Part shown: piece after piece, positions 57,320 to 64,000 of the stretch | Layout: each line of letters starts with the position of its first letter | Position numbering within the stretch: position 1 is the first letter of the stretch | Assembly (NCBI GenBank): GCA_035461525.1 | Contig: DATHVD010000087.1 | Location: 6,518-70,517, forward strand | Reading direction: 5' to 3' | Length of the DNA stretch: 64,000 bases | From: JAIBJN01 sp035461525 | Lineage (GTDB): Bacteria > Actinomycetota > Thermoleophilia > Gaiellales > Gaiellaceae | The notes under the pieces: generated by a model | Told to the model about the DNA's origin: nothing | Seen by the model: only the letters and a program-made list of their open reading frames with translations | The model's database searches: none | Made by a program: the position numbers and the translations under genes

Positions 57320-58630
57320 TCAGCTGCCGATCGAGAACTCCGCGGTCTGCGGGTTCAGGTGCGTGGTCTTGAAGAAGGTTCCCACGCGTGGGTCGTCGAT
57401 GCGCCAGATGAAGAGACCCCTCGTGATGTCGGACTGGTAGATGCGGCCGTTGTACCAGTACGAGCCCCAGTCGCCGCCGAGGATCAGCTGCGTCGGCGAG
57501 AGCGGGGGCGGGTCGGCGAACGCGATCTCCTCCGGCGCCGCCGGGTCGGAGAAGTCCACCACCGAGATGCCGGACTGGTAGTTGCCGCTCACCATCACGT
57601 AGCGCGGCTTCCCCGCCTTGTTCTTGAGCGGGACGATGTTGTAGTTGTGCCAGCTGCAGTTCTCCGTCGCAGTCTGCGGCCGGGGGTGGATGAACGTGCC
57701 CAGGATGGCGCCGTTCGAGCCGTCCACGAAGTAGAGGGTCCGATCCGTGAGCTCGCTCGTCTCCTGGCAGCGGGCCTGGACGCCGCCGCCGGGCTCGTGT
57801 CCGAGGACGAGGACCTTGCCGTCGAACGACCACATGGCGGAGTGGCCGATCGTGACGCCGGGGTAGTCCTCCATCCAGAGGAACTGGGGGTTGTCGAGGG
57901 AGCCGCCGGCAGGGGCGCCGATGCCGTACACCTGGACGCCGAAGTGGCCGGCGCAGGCGAGCTTCATGACGCCGCCCATGATGACGCCGATGTCGTGGCA
58001 CGCCATCTCGGCGACGACCTCGCGGACCAGGGAAGCGCCGGCGGGATTGCCTAGCGGCACCTGGACGACGTCGAAGCCGGGGCAGGCCGAGCTGGACGAG
58101 CTGTTGTAGACGAGCAGCCGGTCGTTGGCCAGGTCGGGCACGCCGGTCGCGGTGTGCGAGCCGCAGCGGAGCGGGATGAACGCCCGGAGCTGCGGGTCCG
58201 TCATGTCCGAGATGTCGAAGACGTGCAGGCCTTCCTGCCCCTGCGGCACGGGCTGGCCGCCGCAGGTCGACGACGCGCCGGCCGGCGAGTTCCAGGAGCG
58301 GACGAGGATGTTGTCCCAGACGATCACGTCGCCCTGATCGCCGGCACAGCCGTTGTAGTCGAAGATCTGCTTCGGCTTCTGCGGCTTCGAGATGTCCACG
58401 AAGCGGAAGCCCGTGAAGGAGCCCTGGATGGCGACGTCGCCCCAGAAGGCGAGGTCGGTGTTGAAGCTGTTCGGCGGCTGGAAACGCGGCGCGAACCCGA
58501 GCGCCGTCAGGTTGTCCGTCTTCGCCCAGTTCGCCGTCTCGGGGATCGGAGCCGGGCCGGACGCCGACAGAGGCGCGGCGAGCACTCCGAGCGCGAGGAC
58601 GCCGAGTGCGAGAAGCAACCGTAGTCTCAC
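57320..58630 (-). CDS. Secreted LVIVD-type protein, array paralog 4
   Basis: A 436-residue paralog with a signal peptide (residues 1-22, RLRLLLALGVLALGVLAAPL). Landmarks are NLTALGFAPRF, DLAFWGD, SWNSPAGAS, LHVFDISDMTDPQL, RCGSHTATGVP, CHDIGVIMGG, LGHEPGGG, ENCSWHNYNIVP, SGNYQSG and GGDWGSYWYNGRIYQSDITRG. It is closer to paralog 1 than to 2 and 3 (for example VPQGQEGLHVFD in both). The start is GTG 58630 behind a GGGGG site; no ATG fits. TTGACT at 58766-58771 is the likely -35. Confidence 0.87.
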   Translation of the reverse strand: MRLRLLLALGVLALGVLAAPLSASGPAPIPETANWAKTDNLTALGFAPRFQPPNSFNTDLAFWGDVAIQGSFTGFRFVDISKPQKPKQIFDYNGCAGDQGDVIVWDNILVRSWNSPAGASSTCGGQPVPQGQEGLHVFDISDMTDPQLRAFIPLRCGSHTATGVPDLANDRLLVYNSSSSSACPGFDVVQVPLGNPAGASLVREVVAEMACHDIGVIMGGVMKLACAGHFGVQVYGIGAPAGGSLDNPQFLWMEDYPGVTIGHSAMWSFDGKVLVLGHEPGGGVQARCQETSELTDRTLYFVDGSNGAILGTFIHPRPQTATENCSWHNYNIVPLKNKAGKPRYVMVSGNYQSGISVVDFSDPAAPEEIAFADPPPLSPTQLILGGDWGSYWYNGRIYQSDITRGLFIWRIDDPRVGTFFKTTHLNPQTAEFSIGS

Positions 58631-58742
58631 TTCGACAAACCCCCTTCGTTGTCGTGCTCCGGGACGGGCAACCCGTCCGTCCCGCTGCTGGCCGCAGCTG
58701 TGAAGGGTTCGCCTTCCTCCCGAGAGCGGGCTGAATCGAGGA

Positions 58743-58771
58743 ATCTTTCCGCGCCGGTCGTGGCAAGTCAA
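58743..58771 (-). promoter_or_regulatory. Promoter of LVIVD paralog 4
   Basis: On the minus strand TTGACT (58766-58771) is 17 bases from AAAGAT (58743-58748). Same layout as the sites upstream of paralogs 1 and 3. Confidence 0.6.
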
Positions 58772-58788
58772 TACCGGGCCCGAACGCG

Positions 58789-58815
58789 GAGCGGCCGCCT
58801 CGCAGCGGCCGTTCC
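58789..58815 (-). terminator. Hairpin after the decayed fifth LVIVD copy
   Basis: The arms GGAGCGGCCGC and GCGGCCGTTCC pair imperfectly, with one G-T pair. It lies where the terminator of the other array members lies, between the decayed fifth copy and the promoter of paralog 4. Confidence 0.5.
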
Positions 58816-58869
58816 GGTCGTTCCTTCCCGGGCTCGAGCGCCCGGACGTCGTGTAGCTGGTGTCCGCGT

Positions 58870-59495
58870 GCCACTCCCGAAGCCGGGGTCGATGGAGAAC
58901 ATCAGCGTCTGCAGATCGGCGTGGCTCGTCTTGTAGAACGTCGCCACCCGCGGGTCGGCCCGTTGTGCCAGTAGCTCGACCAGTCGCCCTCCGCCGATCA
59001 GCTGCGTTCTCGGAGAGCGCCGGCGGGTCGACGAACGCGATCTCCTCCGGGCTGGAGGGATCGGTGAAGTCGACCACCGCCGAGCCGGACTGGTAGTTGC
59101 CCGAGACGAACACGTACCGCGGCTGCCCGTCCGTGTTCTCGAGCGGGATCGTGTTGGCGTTGTGCCACGTGCAGTTCGCGGTCGCCGTCTGCGGCCGCGG
59201 GTGGATGAAGGTGCCGGCGGTGTCGCCCGTGGCGGCGTCGAGGATGTAGATCGTCCTGTTCACCTCGCTTCTGGTGGCCTGGCACTGCGCCTGGCTGCCG
59301 CCGCCGCCGGACTCGTGCCCGAAGATGGCTTACTTGCCGTCGTAGGTGCATGACCGGTGTGGCCGATCGAGCGCCCGAGAACAGGGTCCGCGACATGAAG
59401 ACCGGGTCCCGAGCGTGCAGCCGTCTTCGCCGCCGAGGGCTCCCGAGCGTGGGGCTGAGCGAGTTCTAGGCGCGGAAGATCAGCGTCTATCAGCA
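58870..59495 (-). pseudogene. Decayed fifth LVIVD paralog
   Basis: A broken relative of the array genes. The readable core on the minus strand is NRTIYILDAATGDTAGTFIH, ENCTWHN-like ANCTWHNANTIPLENTDG and SGNYQSGSAVVDFTDPSSPE (about 59030-59260). Beyond it the frame shifts: the WYNG and final ATFYKTSHADLQT pieces occur in other frames near 58880-58980. The 5' part is degenerate, and a SWNSPAP-like piece (about 59445-59480) lies only about 150 bases from the HEPGGG piece, against about 500 in the intact paralogs, so a large internal deletion has occurred. No start or signal peptide remains. Confidence 0.82.
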
Positions 59496-59502
59496 GCTCG
59501 GC

Positions 59503-59811
59503 TCATGCCGCCAACCGGAAACCCGCTGTTGCCACGGCCGCGATGGCCACGACGAGGAGGAGCGGCGCGCGCAAGAGGAGGGCGACGACCGCCGCCGCGA
59601 GCCCGACCAGGCGGGCGTCGAGCACGATCTCGCGGTCTCCGCCCGCCGCCTGGGTGACGACGAGCGCCGCGAGGACGGAGGGGGCGAGCAAGGCGACGAT
59701 GCCGGCCAAGCGGGGGGGCAGCTCGCGGCTTCCGAGCAGCACTGGCCCCGCCGCCCTGAGGCCGATCGTCGCGATGCCGACCACGCCGACGACGATCCAG
59801 GTCGCGCTCAA
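59503..59811 (-). CDS. azlD: Branched-chain amino acid exporter subunit AzlD
   Basis: A 102-residue membrane protein of the AzlD family, the small subunit of the AzlCD exporter for branched-chain amino acids and analogues. Three or four hydrophobic segments are visible (TWIVVGVVGIATIGLRAAGPVL, LAGIVALLAPSVLAALVVTQA, LVGLAAAVVALLLRAPLLLVVAIAAVATAG). The start is TTG 59811, right after repeat copy C. The large subunit azlC lies upstream but is frameshifted, so the pair may be inactive. Confidence 0.83.
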   Translation of the reverse strand: MSATWIVVGVVGIATIGLRAAGPVLLGSRELPPRLAGIVALLAPSVLAALVVTQAAGGDREIVLDARLVGLAAAVVALLLRAPLLLVVAIAAVATAGFRLAA

Positions 59812-59820
59812 ACCGACACC

Positions 59821-59900
59821 CTTTCGGCGCGATTCGTGCACCACGCGCGCGGATTTCCGCTGTACGCTCGAAAGCGGGTGGTGGGCCGGGGTGCCCCAAG
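59821..59900 (-). repeat. Dispersed intergenic repeat, copy C
   Basis: The reverse complement contains GGGGCACCCCGG and CCACCCGCTTTCGAGCGTA (59863-59881 on the plus strand), then the GCGCGTGGTGC block. It lies exactly between azlC and azlD, two genes that normally touch, which suggests insertion. Confidence 0.8.
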
Positions 59901-59917
59901 GGTAGAGGCGCTCTTTC

Positions 59918-60571
59918 TCACGGGCTCCTCCAGCCCAGGAGGCAGGCTCCGCTCGCGGCGACGATCGGGACGCCCGCGGGAGTGAGCGGGATGAGGAGGA
60001 GACGATCCCGCCGCCGGCGAGCGCCGCAGCGAGCGCGCGCCGGCTTCGGATCTGGGGCACGAGCAGGGCGAAGAAGAGGGCGGGAAAGGCGGCGTCGAGT
60101 CCTAGCCGGCTCGGGTCTCCGAGCGCGTCGCCCGCGATCGCGCCCGCCGCCGTGCTCCCGACCCAGCACACGTAGAGCACGAGGCCCGCGCCGACGAGGA
60201 CGTGGCGGCTGAAGCGCCCGTCCGGCGTGCGCGAGACCGCCCACGACTCGTCGACGATCAGCTGCGACTCGAAGAGCCGCCGCAGGCGACCGCCCGGGAA
60301 GAGATTTCGCCACGGAGATTCCGATCGGGAAGTAGCGCGCGTTCAGAAGGACGGCGGCCAGGATGGCCGCCGCCGCGCCGCCGGCCGCGCCGAGGATCGA
60401 CACTGCGGCAAACTGCCCCGAGCCTGCAAACGTCGTCGCGGACATGACCGTGGCGGCCAACGCGTTCACGCCCGCCGCCTGTGCGAGGACGCCGAACGAC
60501 GCCCCGAACATGACGGCGGCCAGTGCGATCGGCGCGATCGCCCGTGCTCCATCCCGGTAACGCGGCCTCAC
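59918..60571 (-). pseudogene. azlC: AzlC large subunit, split by two compensating frameshifts
   Basis: The large subunit of the AzlCD amino acid exporter. From GTG 60571 the frame gives IAPIALAAVMFGASFGVLAQ, ATTFAGSGQFAAVSILGAAG and AVLLNARYFPIGISVAKSLPG. Near 60290 the protein continues in another frame (RRLFESQLIVDESWAVSRTP, VLYVCWVGSTAAGAIAGDAL, FPALFFALLVPQIRSRRALA), then near 59985 it returns to the first frame (LLIPLTPAGVPIVAASGACLL). The first event looks like one extra base and the second like one missing base. Read across both, the protein is complete, so sequencing error or recent inactivation are both possible. The GTG overlaps the glycosylase stop. Confidence 0.8.
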
Positions 60572-61497
60572 CGCTCCGGCACCCAGTCGCGCGTGAGGAG
60601 GACCCAGAACGCGAGCCCGGCGTAAGGCCCGTAGCGGCGGAATCGGCGCGCGATCGTCGCGTCCTTGGCCGGCCTGCCGCCGTTCAGCCGTGCGTACGTC
60701 GGGCGCGTCCACGAGTCGAGGACGAGCCGCGAGTACCGTCCCAGGAGCAGCATCACGTGCGCCGCCGCGTACGGCCCGACGCCCGGCAGGGCGAGGAGAC
60801 GTTCGGAGACCTCCTCTTCGGAGAGCCCATCGTCCTCGAGCTTCTCGAGGTCGAGCTCGCCCTCCGCGACTGCGATCGCAAGCGAGCGCAGGTAGGCGCC
60901 GCGATAGCCGGCGCGGGCGACGTCGCGGTAGAAGGCCTCGTCCGCCTCGGCCATGGCCGTCGGTGTCGGAAAGGCGCGTCCATACGGCCCGCGAGGGGCG
61001 ACGCCTGCGGCGGGCGCGCCCCACTGCTCGACGAGGGCGCCCCCCATGCGCACGGTTCCGGACCACGCGCAGTTGGTCGTGCAGATCGTCTTCACCACCT
61101 CCTCGAAGACCGTCGGGCTGCGGACGAGCCGCCCGGCGCCCGCTGCCGCCCAGGCGAGGGCGGGATCCCCTTCCGCGAGCGCGTAGAAGGGGGAGAGGTC
61201 CTCGTCGAGGCGCAGCACGCGGGCGGTCGCTGTGAGGACGGCGTTGGCGGCGCGCGGTCCCGGCGCCCGGCCCTCGACCGAGACGAGAGCCCGCCCGGCG
61301 CGGCCCTCGGCGATGCGGACGACGCGGGGGCGGGAGCCGGGAACGGGCAGCGCGATCTCGAGCGTCGCGCCGCCGTCCTCGATTCGCATCGGCGGCAGGT
61401 CGACGAGGCCGTGCGACGCGATCGTCCGCCGCAAATCGACCGGCTCGCCGCCGGCGCCGATCAGCGGCAGCTCAGCTGTCCACGCCCCACTAGCCAT
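60568..61497 (-). CDS. AlkA-like DNA-3-methyladenine glycosylase (HhH-GPD)
   Basis: A 309-residue base-excision repair glycosylase. The HhH-GPD signature is LLALPGVGPYAAAHVMLLLGRY, with the catalytic Asp in SRLVLDSWTRP. An N-terminal domain of about 90 residues (LEIALPVPGSRPRVVRIAEG) matches the AlkA-type lead domain, and FEEVVKTICTTNCAWSGTVR precedes the helical core. The four-Cys cluster of EndoIII/MutY is absent. ATG 61497 overlaps the cupin stop by eight bases; the stop overlaps the azlC start. Substrates of this branch are alkylated purines. Confidence 0.87.
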   Translation of the reverse strand: MASGAWTAELPLIGAGGEPVDLRRTIASHGLVDLPPMRIEDGGATLEIALPVPGSRPRVVRIAEGRAGRALVSVEGRAPGPRAANAVLTATARVLRLDEDLSPFYALAEGDPALAWAAAGAGRLVRSPTVFEEVVKTICTTNCAWSGTVRMGGALVEQWGAPAAGVAPRGPYGRAFPTPTAMAEADEAFYRDVARAGYRGAYLRSLAIAVAEGELDLEKLEDDGLSEEEVSERLLALPGVGPYAAAHVMLLLGRYSRLVLDSWTRPTYARLNGGRPAKDATIARRFRRYGPYAGLAFWVLLTRDWVPER

Positions 61498-61903
61498 CGA
61501 CGATGTGCTTGCGCTCCCACGAGGAGACCTCGAACACCTTCCCCGGCTCTCCTCCGACTGCGAGCACGGTCGTCCCGGGCTCGATCGCCCGGGCCGTTCG
61601 CGTGAGACCAGGGTCGCGGACGTAGACGAGCGTGCCCGCCGGGGCGTCGATCTCCCCGCCTGCCACGCTGACGACGGCGTGCCCGCTGCCGACGAAGAAG
61701 AGCTCCTCGTGGCGCGTGTCGATCTCGTCGTGTTCGGGAACGACCGCCTCGCCGGCCTTCTCGGCCAGGTAGGCGCTGACGCCGAACGAGCCGATGCCGA
61801 AGTGCATGCGGACGGCCCGCCACGCGGCCTCGCCGGGGTCGGCGCCTGCCGGGGTGGGGAGCTGCGAGACGTGGGCTTTGCTGTAGGGCGCGTCGGCTGG
61901 CAT
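61490..61903 (-). CDS. Cupin-domain protein divergent from CGNR regulator
   Basis: A 137-residue cupin. The core has PEHDEIDTRHEELFFVGSGHAVVSV, with the usual GxxHxHxxxxE motif degenerate (HDEIDTRHEELFF retains Asp, His and Glu), and IDAPAGTLVYVRDPGLTRTA. The N-terminal 50 residues (VSQLPTPAGADPGEAAWRAV) are family-typical for cupins annotated only as hypothetical. The ATG at 61903 lies 46 bases from the divergent regulator start, and a 7-13-7 inverted repeat occupies the gap, so the regulator probably controls it. Confidence 0.8.
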   Translation of the reverse strand: MPADAPYSKAHVSQLPTPAGADPGEAAWRAVRMHFGIGSFGVSAYLAEKAGEAVVPEHDEIDTRHEELFFVGSGHAVVSVAGGEIDAPAGTLVYVRDPGLTRTARAIEPGTTVLAVGGEPGKVFEVSSWERKHIVDG

Positions 61904-61923
61904 GAGGCCTCCTAGAGGTCGAG

Positions 61924-61950
61924 TAACCGATCATCTATCATAGTCGGTTA
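61924..61950. promoter_or_regulatory. Inverted-repeat operator between cupin and CGNR genes
   Basis: TAACCGA (61924-61930) and TCGGTTA (61944-61950) are perfect inverted arms separated by 13 AT-rich bases. The site touches the first base of the CGNR gene's ATG and lies 20 bases upstream of the cupin start. A bound dimer would block both genes. Confidence 0.7.
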
Positions 61951-62492
61951 TGAGTACGGAAGCGGCGCCCGGAGACCTCGAGCACGTCGAGGCGTTCGTG
62001 AACACCCTTGAGCTCGACACGGGCGCCGACGAGCTCGCCGACGGGGACGCGCTCGAGCGCTGGCTCCGGGCCAGAGGCCTCCTCCGGAGCGGCCCCGTCA
62101 CCAACGTGGACGCGGCCGAGGCGCGCAGGCTCCGCGAGGCGATCCGCGTGCTCCTCCTCGAGAACAACGGCGTCAGCGTCCGCAAGGAGGCCGCGCTCAC
62201 GCTCGATAGGGCGGCCCGGCGCGCCGACGTCGAGCTGCGGTTCGACTCGTCCGGCAAAGCCCGCCTCGACCCGTCCGCCGGCGGCGCCGCGGGCGCCCTC
62301 GGACTGCTCCTCGCCGTGATCGCCGCCTCGATGGCCGACGGGACATGGGTCCGGCTGAAGGCGTGCCGGGCGGACGACTGCGGCTGGGCGTTCTACGACC
62401 GAGCCCGCAACCGCTCGCGGCACTGGTGCTCCATGGCGGTCTGCGGCAACCGGACGAAGGCACGGGCCTTCCGCCGCCGCCACGCCGCTTAG
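61950..62492 (+). CDS. CGNR zinc-finger transcriptional regulator (ABATE domain)
   Basis: A 180-residue regulator. The N-terminal ABATE-type domain (residues 10-115, FVNTLELDTGADELADGDAL, AEARRLREAIRVLLLENNG) binds an unknown ligand. The C-terminal CGNR zinc finger (135-180) has CRADDCGWAFYDRARNRSRH and WCSMAVCGNRTKARAFRRRH, with the diagnostic CGNR sequence. ATG at 61950 lies at the edge of a palindromic operator, which points to autoregulation together with control of the divergent cupin-glycosylase-azl transcript. Confidence 0.93.
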   Translation: MSTEAAPGDLEHVEAFVNTLELDTGADELADGDALERWLRARGLLRSGPVTNVDAAEARRLREAIRVLLLENNGVSVRKEAALTLDRAARRADVELRFDSSGKARLDPSAGGAAGALGLLLAVIAASMADGTWVRLKACRADDCGWAFYDRARNRSRHWCSMAVCGNRTKARAFRRRHAA

Positions 62493-62529
62493 GAGCCGCG
62501 GCGTCGTGCGGCCGTGGTAGACGTGCCGC

Positions 62530-64000
62530 GTGGCGATCCTCGGCATCGACGTCGGCGGGACGTTCACGGACGCCGTCTTCCTCGAGGGCGGCGAGCTCCG
62601 CACGGCCAAGGTGCCGACGGTGCGCGCGCAGGAGCACTCCGTCGCCAAGGCCGCTCTCGCAGTAGGTGCGGGTGGCGTCCCGCTCGAGCGCTTCACGCAC
62701 GGGACGACGATCGCCACGAACGCGCTCCTCGAGCGCAAGGGCGCCCGGACCGCCTTCGTCGGCACGGCCGGCTTCGAGCACGTCCTCCATCTGCGCCGGC
62801 AGACGAGGGCGCACCTCTACCGCCTCTGCGAGGAGCACCCCGAGCCTCTCGTGCCCCTCGAGCGCTGCGTCGGAGTCAACGAGCGCGTCGGCCCCGCGGG
62901 GGTCGTCGAGCCGCTCGATCTCGAGTCGCTGCCCGAGCTCGACGCCGAGGCGGTCGCGGTTTGCCTCCTCTTCTCCTTCCGGGACTCGACGCACGAGCGG
63001 CTGGTCGCCGAGGAGGTGCGCCGGCGCCTCCCCGGCGCGCACGTCGTCGCGTCCTCCGAGGTCGCACCCGAGTTCAGGGAGTACGAGCGGGCGTCGACGA
63101 CTGCGGTCGACGCGTACCTCGGCCCCGTGCTCGCCGCCTACCTCGGCTCGCTCGCCGTGCGCTGCCGCGAGGCCGGCCTCCCGGAGCCGCTGGTCATGCG
63201 CTCCTCAGGGGGCGTCTGCGCGCTGGCGGAGGCCGCGCGTCACCCGTCGATCGTCCTCGTGTCGGGGCCGGCGGCGGGCGTCGTCGGAGCCGCGCACGTC
63301 GCGCGGCTCGTCGGCGCCGAACGGGCGATCTCGCTCGACATGGGCGGCACCTCCACCGACGTGTGCCTGATCGAGGGCGGGCGGGCGGGCCGGGCGGGGG
63401 AACGCGAGGTGGCCGGGTTCCCGATCCGCCTGCCGACCGTCGACCTCCAGACCGTCGGCGCGGGGGGCGGCTCGATCGTCTGGCGGGACGCGGGCGGCGC
63501 CCTCCGGGTCGGCCCGCAGAGCGCGGGCGCCGACCCAGGGCCCGCGTGCTACGGCCGCGGCGGGCTCGAGCCGACGGTCACGGATGCCAATCTCGTGCTC
63601 GGACGGCTCCCGGAGACGCTCGCCGGCGACTTGCGCCTCGACCGCACGGCTGCCGAGCTCGCGCTCGGCGACTTCGACCCCAGGGCGGTCGTGGACGTCG
63701 TCAACGCGGAGATGCTGCGGGCGCTCCGGCTCGTCTCGGTCGAGCGCGGGCACGACCCGCGCCGCTTCACGCTGGTCGCCTTTGGCGGAGCCGGGCCACT
63801 GCACGCCTGCGAGCTGGCGGTGGCGCTGGGCATTCCCCGCGTGCTCCTGCCCCCCGGTCCCGGCGTCCTCTCGGCCCTGGGCATGGTCCTGGCCGACGTA
63901 GTCAAGGACTATTCCCAGACAGTCATGCTACCCGCCCACGCCCTTAAGCCCGAAACCCTGCCGCGCCTCCTGGCACCCCTCCTGGAACGCGCCCGCGCCG
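62530..64000 (+). CDS. hyuA: Hydantoinase/oxoprolinase subunit A family protein (cut by window edge)
   Basis: At least 490 residues of an N-methylhydantoinase/acetophenone carboxylase/5-oxoprolinase alpha-type subunit. It uses ATP to open cyclic amides or carboxylate ketones. Nucleotide-binding blocks of the actin-like fold are LGIDVGGTFTDAVFLEGG at the start and ISLDMGGTSTDVCLIEGG near residue 265. THGTTIATNALLERKGARTA, SGPAAGVVGAAH, GAGGGSIVWRD, GPACYGRGG and FGGAGPLHACELA are typical of HyuA. The start is GTG 62530. The frame is open to base 64000, about 170-200 residues short of the family's usual 680-700. A hyuB gene is expected just beyond the window. Confidence 0.92.
   Translation, partial: MAILGIDVGGTFTDAVFLEGGELRTAKVPTVRAQEHSVAKAALAVGAGGVPLERFTHGTTIATNALLERKGARTAFVGTAGFEHVLHLRRQTRAHLYRLCEEHPEPLVPLERCVGVNERVGPAGVVEPLDLESLPELDAEAVAVCLLFSFRDSTHERLVAEEVRRRLPGAHVVASSEVAPEFREYERASTTAVDAYLGPVLAAYLGSLAVRCREAGLPEPLVMRSSGGVCALAEAARHPSIVLVSGPAAGVVGAAHVARLVGAERAISLDMGGTSTDVCLIEGGRAGRAGEREVAGFPIRLPTVDLQTVGAGGGSIVWRDAGGALRVGPQSAGADPGPACYGRGGLEPTVTDANLVLGRLPETLAGDLRLDRTAAELALGDFDPRAVVDVVNAEMLRALRLVSVERGHDPRRFTLVAFGGAGPLHACELAVALGIPRVLLPPGPGVLSALGMVLADVVKDYSQTVMLPAHALKPETLPRLLAPLLERARA

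Noticed and set aside
57123..58874. Open extension of LVIVD paralog 3 upstream to 58874
   Set aside because: It crosses the promoter, a terminator and the whole of paralog 4 in a shadow frame; a signal peptide and ribosome site mark the real start at 57122.
62514..63947. Arg-rich plus-strand frame over the hyuA region
   Set aside because: It is a shadow of hyuA, whose own frame is open to the window edge and carries all motifs.

Overview
The window is a 64 kb stretch of very GC-rich bacterial chromosome (roughly 70% or more by eye). It uses many GTG starts, 4-bp stop/start overlaps and AGGAGG ribosome sites. The gene set suggests an actinobacterium, most likely of the class Thermoleophilia or a relative: fused PafB-PafC regulator, fused SecD-SecF, DUF5763-type protein, Flp-type pilin, CGNR regulator, cyclic 2,3-diphosphoglycerate genes and GlpX-type fructose bisphosphatases. 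That placement is inferred from gene content only. No phage, CRISPR array or complete insertion sequence was seen. Both window edges cut genes: glpX on the left and a hydantoinase/oxoprolinase on the right.

Layout. 1-3.7 kb: end of a glpX, class I aldolase, a frameshifted secreted LVIVD/PA protein and a tiny Flp pilin. 3.9-4.9 kb: tRNA-Gly(CCC), then a lower-GC patch with an inverted 34-bp copy of part of that tRNA and one unknown gene. 5-11.3 kb: Vps62-like membrane protein, coiled-coil protein, M28 peptidase, a BolA/monothiol glutaredoxin pair, L,D-transpeptidase and a TIM-barrel protein. 11.4-16.4 kb: cytochrome c maturation genes (Cys-type ccmE, ccmF, a CcmI-like protein) followed by a zinc-ribbon membrane protein and an EnvC-like M23 peptidase. 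16.6-22.6 kb: hpt, a nuclease-like protein, then the most interesting operon: metallophosphoesterase, cyclic 2,3-diphosphoglycerate synthetase, 2-phosphoglycerate kinase, glpX and a MIP18-like protein. 22.6-31 kb: AlkZ-like winged helix, quinone oxidoreductase, queG-rtcB, and a PafBC-like activator divergent from dinB. 31-39 kb: zinc-ribbon membrane proteins, aldehyde dehydrogenase, 3-hydroxyacyl-CoA dehydrogenase, GAF protein and a two-component pair. 39.6-47.9 kb: queA, tgt, yajC, secDF, a phasin-like protein, an ABC1 kinase and a deaminase-glyoxalase fusion, all on the plus strand. 48-52.5 kb: tenA, cupin, a catalytically degenerate SDR, LGFP-repeat protein and an orphan response regulator. 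52.5-59.5 kb: a tandem minus-strand array of four secreted LVIVD-type paralogs plus a decayed fifth copy, each intact gene with its own promoter-like site and terminator. 59.5-64 kb: azlCD (azlC frameshifted), an AlkA-like glycosylase, a cupin divergent from a CGNR regulator over a shared operator, and the start of hyuA.

How the genes connect. The aldolase, both glpX genes, the 2-phosphoglycerate kinase and the cDPG synthetase all act around the 3-carbon/fructose phosphate part of gluconeogenesis. The cDPG operon would divert 2-phosphoglycerate into cyclic 2,3-diphosphoglycerate, a solute and phosphate store best known from methanogens. queA, tgt and queG are three steps of queuosine tRNA modification, split between two loci. 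PafBC and dinB form a DNA-damage response pair, and AlkA-like and AlkZ-like proteins add to repair. Three kinds of small dispersed element were found between genes: an 80-90 bp repeat in four copies, a pair of long hairpins centred on GGGGTCWGACCCC, and a 169-bp element with 14-bp terminal inverted repeats between ccmE and ccmF.
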